From Phymatolithon calcareum (taxonomy: Eukaryota > Rhodophyta > Florideophyceae > Hapalidiales), in NCBI GenBank assembly GCA_977006965.1, contig OZ345370.1, forward strand, positions 2,604,001 to 2,668,000: DNA of 64,000 bases, written 5' to 3'. A program made the translations under genes and the position numbers. Below are positions 43,496 through 55,400 of this stretch, one piece after another (the stretch's first letter is position 1; each line of letters starts with the position of its first letter). The notes under the pieces are model-generated. The model saw only the letters and a list, made by a program, of their open reading frames with translations. It ran no database searches and was not told the origin of the DNA.

Positions 43496-44406
43496 TGTAG
43501 CGCCCACTGCATTTTTCTTTTCCGTTGCAATGCTATTCCCGGACATGACAGCAAGGCTGAGTATGTAAGGAATACAGTAAGCGCTTGTGTTTTTCGCGAC
43601 TGTACGCCACGAACCTTTGATCGCGATCCACATGGAACGCCGAATCAGAGGCTGGCGACTTTAGTTGCCTTGTCTAGGTGATCCGCTGGGCCACACAAGG
43701 AACGTGTCCCATGCGCATGTAAAATTTGTGTTTTTCTCTTTGCTAGTAGTACATAAGATAGTTTTTCCCTTCCCTTTAGTAAAGGAAGGTGGAGGTTTCT
43801 GGATTTCAGCTCGATTGCTTGAATCCTACAAGCATCACGCTTGTGAGTCCCTTCGACCACGCGAAGTCGGATATTTCCCACCCTTCCTGATTGCTTCCTC
43901 GCCGTGCAAGACTGTACGGCGGGAACTCAGCGACAGATCCGTCCTTTTCTTTTCGCGCGTTCGCCTCAAGCTCGACGGCCCTTCTAAGGTCGCCGCCTTC
44001 TCAGACAAAGTCGATTCTGCCCGTCTTTTCTCGCGCTCAAAGCCCTTCGCCGCACAATCCAGTGTGGAGTTGCTCCCCTCAACGCGCCGAACACCTGCGT
44101 TGTTCCTTTTCGGTGCACTGTCCGACGTTGACGGCCCATCCAAGGTCGCCATCATCCAACGTTGCCGACATCGTCAGCGCTTCGCACCCTCCCTTTTATT
44201 CGCTTTTCTCTACCACTCATCTCACGCGTCCTCAAGGCGCCGTCTTCTGCAACTTCTCTTTTCCCTCTCTTCGTGTTTTGTTTCTCTTTCTCTCTCTCTT
44301 TTCTTTCCTCATTTCAGTCTCTTTGTTTTGTCTCTCCCGCATTTTTTCTCTCCTCCGGTCTTCTCTGAACACTGTGACGTCAGGTTCTAGTGAGCCTGTC
44401 GCTACA
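43496..44406 (+). repeat. solo LTR, copy B of LTR-1, 911 bp
   Basis: Begins TGTAGCG and ends CGCTACA, an inverted TG..CA terminus, and is flanked on both sides by ACGAG (43491-43495, 44407-44411), the 5-bp duplication usual for LTR elements. It has no internal region. It carries a long polypyrimidine stretch (about 44260-44360) and two copies of a (t)aaggtcgcc motif. Confidence 0.92.
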
Positions 44407-44411
44407 ACGAG

Positions 44412-45206
44412 CCACCCAAACTGGACCTTGGTGTGTCGAGTGCCTTCGACTGAATGAATGCACAGAGGTGCAAATATAAAATTGCAATTAATTGCAATTA
44501 ACTGCAATAAAATGAAATCGGGATGATCACTGTTTGCAGCTTGTCTTGAGCTCAGTAGTTTTCTCGATGGCTCCCAAATGGAACTTATAATCGGACTAGG
44601 AAAACAGCTTCAATTTCTTTTTCTTGAATGGCATTCTACGCGGGCTATAGCTTAGAAACTTGGTGACCCATCGCACAGACCGACACAAGCGTGTACCAAC
44701 TTTTTCCGTTTGTGCAGCAATTTCGGATTAATTAGATTCTATTTCACAATCCTGAACGAAATCAAGAGCTTTTAACGCCATTTACATATCAATGATGACG
44801 TGGCATTGCCTCTCGTTTCTCCACTGCAGGAAGTGAACTTTTCTCCTCTCGCACGCCAAATGACCATTCAGCTCTACTCTCCTCCTAGTAATACCCGAAA
44901 TGGAGAGTTGAAGTCCCTGTCTAGAGATAGAAGCCATCGTGAAATTGCACGGCAGCGACTAGGGCTGATGATTGACTAAATACTCCTGTAGGCAATGAAC
45001 TCGGAAATAAAGTGAATGCTAAATAGGCAGACGTCGGAACAATACGATTGCTAGCGCAATCCCCAATAAATGATGTTCATCGTGTGAGCTTGCAATAAGG
45101 ATTGCAATCAATTTGCCGAATGCAATAAACGGTGCAATTCTGTACCGTCCACTCATGAAGACTTTATTCAAACACAAAAGAGTGGCAGAATCAGGCTCTC
45201 TGGCAT
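44412..45206. other. no supported gene; attgcaat motifs
   Basis: aattgcaattaattgcaatt near 44480 and gcaataaggattgcaatc near 45090 resemble the subterminal motif of the hAT-type element at 60296-61016, and may be the 3' end of the adjoining hAT remnant. Nothing else is recognised. Confidence 0.35.
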
Positions 45207-45670
45207 CTACACGCTAGTTCCGTAATGCTCTCCTTCATACAACGCATGGGCTTTCATGCGAGCTTCTGGACTATGCGACCGAGCACCATGAGTAGTCTTG
45301 CTAAATAACGAACCATCTAAAAATTGCTCGTTAAGTTTGAAAAAAACCAGCGATTTGAGCATTTGAGGTGTCATATTTCGCCAGTTCACGACTAGCACAT
45401 GCTGAACGATGCTCCAAAGCCGCTCAACTTCAGCCGCGGAGCCAAGTAAAACGTCACAGTTGAAATACTATTGCCTCAACACTTCTTTCTTGCGAAGTTT
45501 GGCAAGGCGCTCACTCATGATCATACTCGCGCTGGTAGCATTAATGCTGGGTACACGTTCTTCATATAGTACATTCGATTTTTGAAGAGAAGAGACTGCA
45601 AAGTTTCATTCTCATCAGCCAATCCCTTTTGGAAATTAACGACTTCAGACTCTAACGATAAATTATCCAC
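45207..45670 (-). pseudogene. hAT transposase C-terminal (dimerisation) remnant
   Basis: Read on the minus strand, VLLGSAAEVERLWSIVQHVL and RNMTPQMLKSLVFFKLNEQF have the order of the hATC dimerisation domain (SA..ERLWS, R..MTP...E.L.F...N). A TAG lies just upstream (before YFNCDV) and a frameshift near 45520 connects to the 45850-45521 frame (LADENETLQSLLFKNRMYYM). The catalytic core upstream is lost where the LINE B fragment begins. Confidence 0.65.
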
Positions 45671-45699
45671 GATCCTGGCATTCGGTGAAGGGTAGTTCC

Positions 45700-46055
45700 C
45701 AGTCTGCATTGGGGCATAGATGAACAAGGGTTTCTTTCCGCAGCATGCTGCTCGCTGGTAGCAGCTTTTCACCGGAAGGAAGATGGCTCGGCGGAATACG
45801 ACCCCATGTGTAAGGCCTGTCCAGGTGGAACCAAACAAACTGTTGATCACTTAATTCTTCGCTGTAGTGGGCGTGCTTTATCAAGACGGCAGGGTATTAG
45901 TAGAGTAGGCCCTAAAACGGTAGAGGAATTATGCAGGGAGAAACCACTTGAAGTACTCAAATTCGTGAACAATGAGGGGTTGCTTGACAACCCCTGATGT
46001 TAACTCTAGTTAACGTCTTCTGCAGTAAAGAAAGAAAGAAAGAAAGAAAGAACAA
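45700..46055 (+). mobile_element. LINE family B, 5'-truncated 3' end with GAAA tail
   Basis: cagcatgctgctcgctggta and the frame 45806-45997 match the fragment at 32580-32820. It ends in a (gaaa)n tail (about 46026-46050), typical of target-primed insertion. The reading frame is open to its stop at 45997. Confidence 0.75.
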
Positions 46056-46060
46056 GGGTT

Positions 46061-47744
46061 TTGTCGAGCCCACTGTATTTCTTTTCCCGCTGCTGTCCCA
46101 TTCCCGGACTCGACAGCAAGGCAGAGCCAGTAAGGAATGCAGTAAGCGGTTATGTTTTTCGTGACTGTACGCCACGAACTTTGATCACGATCCGCATGGA
46201 ACGCCGAAGCAGAGGCACGCTCTAGTTTTCTTCTCTTGGTGATCCGCTGGGCCACACATGCAGCGTGTCCCATGCGCATGAATAACTTTTGTTTTTCGCT
46301 TTCTTTCATTCTTTTACTACGGGATTTCTCGAAGCTTATGGAACAACTCCAAATCCTTACGGCTCTAGTAGACCTTAACAGATACGAGTAGTACTTGATG
46401 TCATAACAGATATCCAAGCTGCACAAGGTGCAGACCATGGTCCAGCTTAACATCCATATTGCTACGCTGCCAATTTTTATTCGCCGTACTTCACTGGGAT
46501 GCCCGGGTTGGAAACCATTTAGGACGTTCACGGTAGCTAATCATCTCTCTGCCTTCTCTCATTTCCTTCTGTCTGCTCTCCCAGCTTCCTTGAGCGTTGC
46601 GGTACACCACACAGGGCGGAATCCATGTACTACCATACTACCAGAAGGTGATAGTCTTCTCCCATGCGGAGGCCGGAGCACAGCCTCTTGTCATTTCAAA
46701 AAACCCTGCAATATAGCGGGAAAAACTCTTGGCTCCTTCCTGTGACGCACAGGTGCACGGGAAGCCGGACCGGTTATCATAGCCCGCCTGTATCAAATCG
46801 GCTTAAATTCGCAAGATTTCTTGGAAATCCAGCGACGGCCGGGTTGGGACTGGCATTTCGAGCGTGGCAAGTTCTTGATTTGCCGAGTCCCAGGCGGGCG
46901 CGTTCGCGATAACGCCAGCCATTTCCGACGGAATTGTCGTCAGAAGAATCTCGTTGCGCAGCATTACTGATGCGACCACTTGCGCCGGCGCGGACACGGG
47001 CGCCCGCGCCGGAATCTTGTCCTTTGTCGCTTGTGGTCCGTTCGGTCCGGTCAGGCCCTCTCCCGTTTTTCGCTTTGATAGTAGTACAAAAGATAGTTTG
47101 TCCCTTCCTCTTAGTAAAGGAAGGTGGAGGTTTCTGGATTCCGGCTCGAGTGCTTGCATCCTACACGAATCAAGCCTGTGAATTCCCTCAACCACTCGGA
47201 GTCGGAGACTTTCCACCACTTTCTGATCCCTTCTTCTTCGTCGTGCAAGAAGGTATGGCGGGGAATCCAGGGACAGATCCGTGCTTTTCTTTTCGTGCGT
47301 TCGCCTCAAGATCGGCGGACCTTCCAAGGCTGTCGCCTTAAAAGACGACGTCGATTCCGCCAGTCTGATCTCGCGCTGAAAGTGCTTCGTCGCACAAGCC
47401 GGTGTTAAGTCGCTTCTCTCGAGCAGAACACCTGTGTTGTTCCATTCCGGTACACTATCCGAAATTGACGTTCCATTCAAGGTCGCCATCATGCAGTGTT
47501 GCCGACATCGCTCAACGCTTCGCACCCTACCTTCTTTTCGCTTTCCTCATCATTCTTCTCACGCATCATCAGGACGCCGATTTCTACCACTCCCCTTTTC
47601 CTTCTCTTCGTTTCTTGTTTTCTCTTCTCTCTCTTTTCTTTCCTCACTTCAGTCATTCATTCTTTTTGTTTCTCCCGCACTTTTTCTCTCCTGCGGTCTT
47701 CTCTGAGCAGTGTAGCGTCGGGTTCTTGCGAGAATGGCGCTACA
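46061..47744 (+). repeat. LTR-1 copy C, interrupted by a LINE
   Basis: Begins TGTCGAGC (degenerate TGTAGCGC) and ends GGCGCTACA. Flanks ggttt and ggttg differ at one of five bases, compatible with an aged target duplication. Removing the 762-bp LINE insert and one copy of its 12-bp duplication leaves 910 bp, against 911 for copy B. No internal LTR-element genes lie between copies B and C, so they are independent solo LTRs. Confidence 0.88.
46303..47064 (-). mobile_element. LINE fragment inserted in LTR-1 copy C
   Basis: The 12-bp direct repeat GTTTTTCGCTTT flanks it (46291-46302, 47065-47076). On the minus strand it ends ...gtaaaagaatgaaag, a GAAA-type tail. Its 5' part has an open frame (lower part of 47525-46803) with TIPSEMAGVIANAPAWDSAN. 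The encoded segment is not recognisable as RT or endonuclease, as expected for a 5'-truncated copy. Confidence 0.8.
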
Positions 47745-48027
47745 GGTTGCTTTTCTCTTCATGCACAGATCAAGCAACACATCGAGATCGCCTCTGCGTA
47801 CTGCCAAAGTGTGTCAACGAGTTTGCAAAGACTGAGCGCCAAAACAACATCTGTGGGATTTGGCTCGTCCGCCTTCGGTATGACTGTCGTCGATGGTCAG
47901 AGTGATCTTCGACAGTCAGAATTATCGACGTGGACTGAGAGGCGACTTGAACGAATTGGTGCTACCGTTGATTGATTCCTTAAAGGCACGAAGGAGTAAG
48001 GGTTCACTGTTTGTTCACCTGCTGTTC
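47745..48027. other. possible gene fragment
   Basis: After the LTR an open frame continues to 47975 with AYCQSVSTSLQRLSAKTT and WTERRLERIGATVD, which looks protein-like but is not recognised. It may be the tail of a broken gene into which the LTR inserted. Confidence 0.25.
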
Positions 48028-48776
48028 TGACGCATTTCCAGCTCGCCGCAGAAGTCAGTTTACTTTGAAGAGACCATAGCTGGGGCACACGAAGCGCCAA
48101 GAGCAGAGCCGAAAATGGCCACGAGACCAGCGAGAGAAATCCTGCATTGTCGGTGTGCTATTGGCTGTCGCTTTGGAAGCGATAGGACGGCAATAAGGTT
48201 TACCACTTGCCCGTTGACTCTTTACGGTGGTACCGTTCCCGCCGGACAACAGTTACCGCAGGCGCGGTAGTAGAACTGCAAGTCGCGCGTAAGTGACGCC
48301 AAATACAGAAGATATGCCTCGTGGCGTCGCTCTGCTGGAGAAGTCGAAGTGCTGGTGAAGTGAGACGGACGCCGGCCGCCGGGGCATCGCTAGCGAAAGC
48401 GAAGAGCCCGCTCCCGGCGCTATCGTGTTCGAGGAGCACGACGTTTGTGAGCCATTGGCAACACACGGGTACATAAGCGCGGCGCGATGCCGCTCGTGGT
48501 TAGAGTCGGCATCAGCTCGCCAGCGCAACCTCATTTGTTTCACCCACCCTCCCGTTACTCACTAGAATAGATTTTGAACGTAGGCTATTGCACGGGATCT
48601 GCCACTGCTGGATGCAGTAGCTGCAGTCTGGAGGACTGGGGAATCACACGCTTGTGCGTGCTTAGCCCGGTGGGCATTCCCATAGCAAGGCAGAGTGAAA
48701 GCAACCTCTACAATAAACCCGCTAGGGGTGAGTTCTGACAAAGTTGTGGGCAAGCAGCTGACTCGAACAAAAGTAA
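48028..48776 (+). mobile_element. internally deleted DIRS derivative, 749 bp
   Basis: The left 515 bp (48028-48543) match 37653-38271 (one copy of the 94-bp repeat), and the right part (48593-48776) matches 42924-43107. Between them lie about 50 bp of unrelated filler. All genes are lost, but both termini are intact, so it could be mobilised in trans. Confidence 0.9.
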
Positions 48777-48834
48777 ATCATGTTATTTCACAGACACTGG
48801 CGTGGACCGACACTTATCTAGTTATTTGACCGAT

Positions 48835-48911
48835 ACTGTGTCATCTCATATCACAAATTATCTGTTCCGTACAGTAGCTAGACGAGCAAGCACGAATTTC
48901 CATATATGTGG
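48835..48911. repeat. half copy of a foldback repeat
   Basis: tgtgtcatctcatatcacaa through cacgaatttccatatatgtgg matches 51553-51626, but the second hairpin arm is missing. Confidence 0.75.
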
Positions 48912-50814
48912 CACTGCTCTAGATATTTCACCGTCAGTGCACCACCACGAGCACACTCTCTATAGTTAGACTACTTAGGCAAAGAAGCTCTCTGCAGCAG
49001 AGGGACTTCACCATCAACTAAAGATCAACCCTTTCGAACAAAATACCATCCAACTCTAAATTAACGTGGCATTCCTCCGAGTCCTTCCATACTGCAAATA
49101 TAAATCTGAATAATCGAGCAATAACGCTGAACTCCAGCGCACTTGGTCAACCGAACGTTTCTAAGTGGTTCGTAATGAAAATTGTGAGAGAAAGTATGTC
49201 CCGTTGAAATGCAGTACAGAAAATCGAAGCATCGTGCAAAAGGGGAAAATTACACTTATGCAAATACTTATTGCAATCACAATCCCCAATAGTGTATTCT
49301 CACTGCAATTAGTTGCAATCGCAATGGATTGGGTCGCACGTCTGAGCTCTCTGAGATAGCTCTGCTTTCCACTTCGCATGGCTACAGCGATCAGCATATA
49401 TACAGTTTTAGAAGGGAATGCAGTTAGAATGGTACGGCATTAAGAAATAGTGAGAAGCTTGCATGTACTGCTGTGCTTCCTACTGCAAAAGAGAGCGATG
49501 AAATAAACTATTGGAGCGTTCGTGTGGTACGTATGTGAGAAAACATGAAAAGGAAAGGTAGAAGGGCACACCCACATACGAAGACTATGCAGTGCGGGTC
49601 TTTTGTAATGAAAAAATGAGAATAGTGCCCAGTGATGATGTTGGTTCTTTTCCTTAACTTGTCTGTTTTTTTCTCCCGGCTTCCCCCTCGCTGGTGAGCG
49701 AGTCCTTCTTAAGCATCGCCTGAGTGACGACGGTGCTGTAAGCAGCTATGGGGAACTCGAGTTCTGTAAATGTTGCTTTAATCTCGGCTTGGCTAGGTTG
49801 GTGAATTAAAGTTGGTTTTGATCAGTCGTTTTTATCGCGCGCACACCGCAACAAAAAACCGGTCAGAGAAGGGACACAGGCCCAGTTCTGACCGTACCGT
49901 ATTTTGACCATTAGCCTTGTCGTAGGTCCCGCAATTAGTGTCAGTACACGTGTACATGTCATGCACCAATATAGAGTCCCGTGCGCCAAAGGGCGAGGGG
50001 CACCGACTGCAAGAGCTCGCAACGAGGGCGGCGAATGCCCATCGTCGGACGCAATAGGGTCAGACAAAAATTTTTTTTCCCGCCCGCCGCACCCTACAGT
50101 TGACAAGGAGAACCCCGTACATACTGGGCATGCCTGGTTCTAGGCAGCATCTGGGTTGAGCAAACTGGCGATTGCCAGAATTCGTCTGCTCTCTACGGAT
50201 TGCTTACAGTACAGATCATCTGTAAGCACTCTCGGGGCTGTAAGTGCTATACCCAACCCAGACGCCTCCGTCGACCACAATCAAATGTGGGTGCACCGCA
50301 ATAACGACGATTAAAGTGAGATCTGCCAAGGCTACTTGACCCGCACTTACCCTTTGTGCGCATTTGTTTTCAGCGTTTTCAATCATTTATAACAATTGGT
50401 TAAAAAATTACTATTCTTCACTGAATAACACAGTCACAAGCACCAGCCGCCACGGAGTGTTTCGGGAGTGAGATTTCCGCAGCGCAGAAGGGGTCCAAGC
50501 TAATTACAGTGCATTAGTATGGAACAGAAGAAGTGAGCTGTAAAGGAAAGAGTCCAACATTCTGGTCTTCCACGTGAACTCGCGAATTGTGGACTCACCG
50601 CAGTTGTTTAGGGTGGAAGCGTCTAATGACGAGCGACAGGCAGAGAAGAAGCTAGCAGGATTAACGCCCTGTCGTAATCAAGTAGAGGAAAAATAAAAAA
50701 GCACTGCTTGCTAGCGCCACAGGGGAATAAGCATTCATTTATTTTTATACTGTAATGAGATCGTTATTTTTACTTCTTGCTATCCCCGCAAGGTCAGCTG
50801 ACAGTGCCTCTTTT
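48912..50814. other. 1.9 kb without a supported gene
   Basis: Only short overlapping frames. Minor features are attgcaat/cacaatcccc motifs at 49270-49330 (hAT-like flavour) and a small hairpin gcttacag...ctgtaagc at about 50204-50228 set between ctgggttg and caacccag. No gene is recognised. Confidence 0.35.
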
Positions 50815-51540
50815 CACGATGTCCTGTGCTCGTGGGAAGTGACCTCTGTGTCATCATGTTTTCGGAAAGTATGCCGAACACCGCCGGGACCGAATGCGAG
50901 TTCTGTGCCGACTGGGACCACCAAAGATGAGGAGACGTCATCAAGCAGAAAGGTTTGCATTAAGCCTGGTAAGGCACAAAAAGCGCCTTGAAGAAACAGA
51001 AGAGTACGTTGGAAGAGATGAGGACGTAAAGGAAGCAATGAAGGATATTGAATATCTCAAGATGTATGAAGACTTGCGAAAAGCCCTTCAGAAAGCCCAG
51101 GAGGGATCTGTCACGAAGAAGAGGAGGAGAGAAGAAACAATTAAGGTATGGGAAAAGGAAGAAGAAGGCAGATCAATGAAGATTCCTATTGAAGGCAAGC
51201 TACCAGGGATCCTTTACATAGGAGAAAGAACAACACGTTTAAGGTGCCTAAGGTTGACATCCAACCGAGCACCCCTTTGGAGGAAATCAGTGTTGGGTGC
51301 TTACTGTGGGATTACCGCGGTGGTCGAACTAGTCGCCTTACAACGTACTCTAGCGTCATCGAAGATGAGTACAGAAATTGAGTTTGAGTGCAAGAGACTC
51401 ACAGGAGCTCTTGTTGGGAGAGAATTACGAATCAAGAACGTTTTGAGCAGCCAGATGACTATAGCGTAGAGATTATGCAAGAGCTGCCCCGTTACTCCAA
51501 GGTGAGGCTTTGGGAGCTCTCAAAAATAAAATCATCAAAT
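50815..51540 (+). mobile_element. LINE family A, C-terminal fragment with an open frame
   Basis: The frame 50894-51469 (191 aa, ATG) is basic and helical (MRRRHQAERFALSLVRHKKR, KDIEYLKMYEDLRKALQKAQ, RAPLWRKSVLGAYCGITAVV) and matches the fragment at 8190-9017. The sequence after its stop, ccgttactccaaggtgaggc to aaaataaaatcatc, matches the ends at 8985-9017 and 61030-61056, so it is the shared 3' UTR. The protein would be the C-terminal end of ORF2. No polymerase motif remains. Confidence 0.6.
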
Positions 51541-51549
51541 ATCCCCCAC

Positions 51550-51672
51550 CTCTGTGTCATCTGATATCACAAATTATCTGTTCCGTACTGTAGCTAGACG
51601 AGCAATCACGAATTTTCATATATGTGGAAATTCGTGCTTGCTCGTCCAGCTACGGAACACATAATTAACACA
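51550..51672. repeat. foldback repeat with ~35-bp arms
   Basis: TTCCGTACTGTAGCTAGACG onward (51581-51617) pairs with the inverse at 51627-51657 (...CTCGTCCAGCTACGGAA) around a short catatatgtg loop, with a further tctgtgt/acacag match outside. One arm of it recurs at 48835-48911. Confidence 0.8.
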
Positions 51673-52466
51673 GGGATTCGCCCGGCTACGGAAACAAAAT
51701 TTGCGCTTTCGGGCGATACGGAATACGTCCGAACTCGTGGAAAATGACCATATTTCCAGCGAGTTAGGTTTTTCATGTCTGCTTATACTTTTATCTTTTT
51801 AGATGTAAAATTGTCGTGCTCTAAGCTGTTAAGGCCTCTCCCGAAATATTCCAGAATGACTGCAGTACTTGCGAATCTAGCGTCCACGTGTGACACCGGA
51901 GGCTTTTTCTAGGCCACCGAATCGTGTTGCACCCACCGTCTTGATATGAAGAAAAAGAAGAAGAAGAGGAAAAAGTAGATTATGAGAGAAAGAGCTCTTG
52001 TCAGCCGCAAATACTCGTGACTAATCCTTCTTCAGTCTGTTGCTGTTCTGTACTTTTGAAGCCCCCAACAGCACGAAAGCTGTACGAAAGCTGTCGCCAC
52101 GTAGTCTCGTTCTATCGACGGAAAAACTATTTTTCTCACGGAGACCACCCGTAGTGAAGACGACTGGTACCAGTCGCACACCACCGGGAAAGTCGCAAGT
52201 CAAACTTAACCATGCATCATGCATAGGGAATATAATCCTGGAAAGCCACAGAAGCACCTCCAAATTTGTCCCCTTTTCCTTGCACGCTCTCCGGTATCAC
52301 CAAATTGCAGCTTCTGATCCCACCCCGGAAGTCGCAACGCTTACCTCTGTGTAGCCGATGAGCGATCTTCAAAGCTGGTCCTCCCCATAGGGACGTGCAA
52401 CCAAAAAATTGTGGTACTGCAGAAGTTGTTTAGTAGTTGCCTAAACTCGTTACTAGCAGAAAATAC
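51673..52466. other. no supported gene; purine tract
   Basis: A purine-rich run lies at 51945-51977 (gaagaaaaagaagaagaagagg). Overlapping short frames at 52021-52354 show nothing recognisable. It includes the region downstream of the multicopper oxidase stop, presumably its 3' UTR; no clear AATAAA is visible. Confidence 0.4.
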
Positions 52467-55400
52467 TCAGAACACTCTCAATCGCGCCTTCATGCCCCCA
52501 AGAACATGATCCGCAACACCACACACAATAGCCCACAGTCCCTTCGTTTTCATAACAACATCAACGGTCTCTGCATTGAACGGCAAAATCTGAACACCCT
52601 CAGCCGCATTCCCGACCTTCACTTCTCTCTGAATAACTTGGCCCTTCCAGATTGGCGCATGCATGGACGATTCACTGCCATATCCAAACACATAGAACCG
52701 GATCTTAGTCCCCAATTTCCCATGAACCTTCGGATTATTGCAGTACAAGTACCCATTAACACTATGCATGGCATTGCTCTCAAGCCAATCCTCATCTTCG
52801 CCCAGTGCATCTATACGAGCATCAGTGATAAGCTTCGGACGCTTTGCGAAGGTCTGCAGGCTTTTCTCGATCAGCGGCGACTCGTTCTCACGAAAAATGT
52901 TCATCAGCAGCGGATACGCCTGCCACGTGTCTCTCGGCAATCGTTTTCTCTTGTTCAGTCCGCCCTTCTTCGTCACCGCGTAAACTCCAGTGAGTCCAGC
53001 CGCAGTGTGCGCGATGGGATCCACAGATGAGTAGTACACGTAAGGAACAGCGCTAAGATCGGACTTGGAGGGGCCGTTTTCCTTGCGAACACGGTAATGA
53101 TAGACTGCTTGGGCGCCCGGGGCGACCTCGTCAGCACTGGGCATGGCGCGCAAAAGTTCCAGGCCCACGAAGTTCACGTTGACTGGAAAGCTTAGTTTGT
53201 TGCGGAACACGATCCTGACAATTTCGCCCGCCTCAAAATGCAAGAGGGGGCCGACTATGCCAGAGAACGAATTCAACCCATGCGTTGTGAGATATCGGAA
53301 TTTCGAGTCGCGGTATTCGCGGTACATGGCTTTGAAGTATTTAGATCCTGGCGTGAAGTCACCGGGCTCTGTGAAAACCTTCTCCGCCTCCCCGAATGGT
53401 CTCCCATTGCATCCATCTTTCCCTACTGGAGTGTAATCCCACTGCACTTCCTCGGCAGCGATGAAATGCGTCACGCTTATTGGCGAAATGGGCTTATGCG
53501 GTCTTCCATGTGGCTCCACAAAGTACGAGGTCCTCATCCCGGCGATAACGTGATCGTTCACGTTGCAGCGAAGCTCGTTTAGTCCCGTATGACGAGGGGT
53601 GACAAGCGCGCTTTGGAAGTATCCTGCAAGAAGCGTGCCAGAACCGCGATTCGCTTCAAAGTCCAACTGCAAAATTTCGTTGCCGACTTGCGGAGTGTGT
53701 AAGTCAACTTCTGATCCCAGGGCGTAAAAGTAGAATCTGGTTCGAACTCCCTGTCGCAGCTTGATCACCGGCCCATTGCAGTACAGATAGCCGTTGATGG
53801 AGTGCATCAAATTCGACTCTTCGAAAGTTTCATTTTCAAGCAACTCCTGCAGTTCTGCCTCCGGGAGTTCTGCATTCTCCTGAATCCGTCTGGCATTGTC
53901 CACAATATGGAAGCTCGCGCCCTCGTTCATGACTGTCATATGAATGAACACTTCTCGCATGTCGTCCATCGGCAACAGCGTTCGCGGGTTGTACAAGCCC
54001 TGTTTTGCAATGACCACAATGACCCCAAAGAGGCCGGCGTAAGTATCCGTAATCTCATTGCGATGACTATGATACATCCACAACTTCGTCTCCTTCCTCT
54101 CTCCCGGCCCCGGGCCGGCGCGCTCCGGAATTTCCCATCGGTAAGTAAACTTTCCGCCGGTCGGCACGGCGTCGTCCTTTCTTTCCTCCGGGGAAGAGCC
54201 GTCATTATACGGTGCACCCTCATTCGCCTTTGTGTAAAACAAACCATGAGGGTGCATGCTGGTGGGGTCTTTTGCCTTATTGCTGAAATGCACGACAATG
54301 ACCTCGCCGACGCGGCCACGCAGCACGGGCCCCATGACGCCGAGATGCTGCATAGAATCGTCGCGCTCAACGCGAGTCGTGAATGTGGCGTCAGTGTACT
54401 CGAAGTAACGCGTTTTAATGTACTTCGACCCGATTGCGAAGCCTTCGCCACCGCCTTCCAGGTCGATGGTGAACTTTTCCTTCACAAAAATTAGCTCGTC
54501 GTCGTTGAAATCGCGGTTGTCGCACATATTTCGGCCCGTCGGTGCATAGTCCCATACGACGTCTTCAGCCTGGATGTAGTAAACCCTTTCTCTGGCGTTT
54601 GGGCTGACTGTGCTCTCGGTGGGCGTGCCATCGGATTTAACCGTGGCCAGCGCCACCATGCCGGCGTGTAGATGATCGTTAATGTGGCAATGGTACAGCC
54701 AGGTGCCCACATTGTCGGCAACCATTTGCACTGATGATGTAACTCCAGGCAACAGGCGGATGGAGTCTGTGTGCTGACCACCCGCGTTGAAGCCAATGAT
54801 ACCATGTATGTGGGCAACGTGGACATCGACTTCATTCCCGACGGCGCCAAAGTACCAGCGTGTAGGTTTGTCTTTCACCATTTCAAGGCCCTCCAGCGAG
54901 CAATAAACGCGTCCGTTAATACTATGCATGAGATTGCTTTCCTCCTCATCTCCTTCTTCTCCGCCCTTGTTCTCATTGGCGACCCAGAGAATAGTGACAA
55001 GCTCGGTGTGCACACCTTTCGGGCGGCCATTCGACATTAATGCGCCCTTTTTGTATACCAGGGCCGCGCCCAGCAGTCCTTTATAGATGCCCGCGCTGCC
55101 GTCCGGGCCCTGTCCTACAGTGCCCCTGTACAGAAGCATTTGCGACTCGACGAAGGACTTTGGCGAGGGCGCATTCTCCATGCCGACATGGTAGCGAAGA
55201 GTAACGACTTTGCCGGGGGCCACTGGTGGGAACCTTCGGATGGGATGTAATCCGTCTATCTCGAAGCCGAACGTGCTCTGCGCAGGATCGACGACATGTT
55301 CCGGTTTCAAGCCGCGTAGCACAACGACGAGCGTCTCGGACGCGGCCACACGCAGAAGCGGACCAAGCAACGCGAGATGTTCTTCGTCTTTTCCACGCTG

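Noticed and set aside
46803-47525. 240-aa minus-strand protein
   Set aside because: The frame crosses the border between a LINE fragment and an LTR. Its upstream half is antisense LTR sequence also found in copies A and B.
43496-47744. One LTR retrotransposon with paired LTRs
   Set aside because: The two LTRs have different flanking duplications, and the interval contains no gag or pol.
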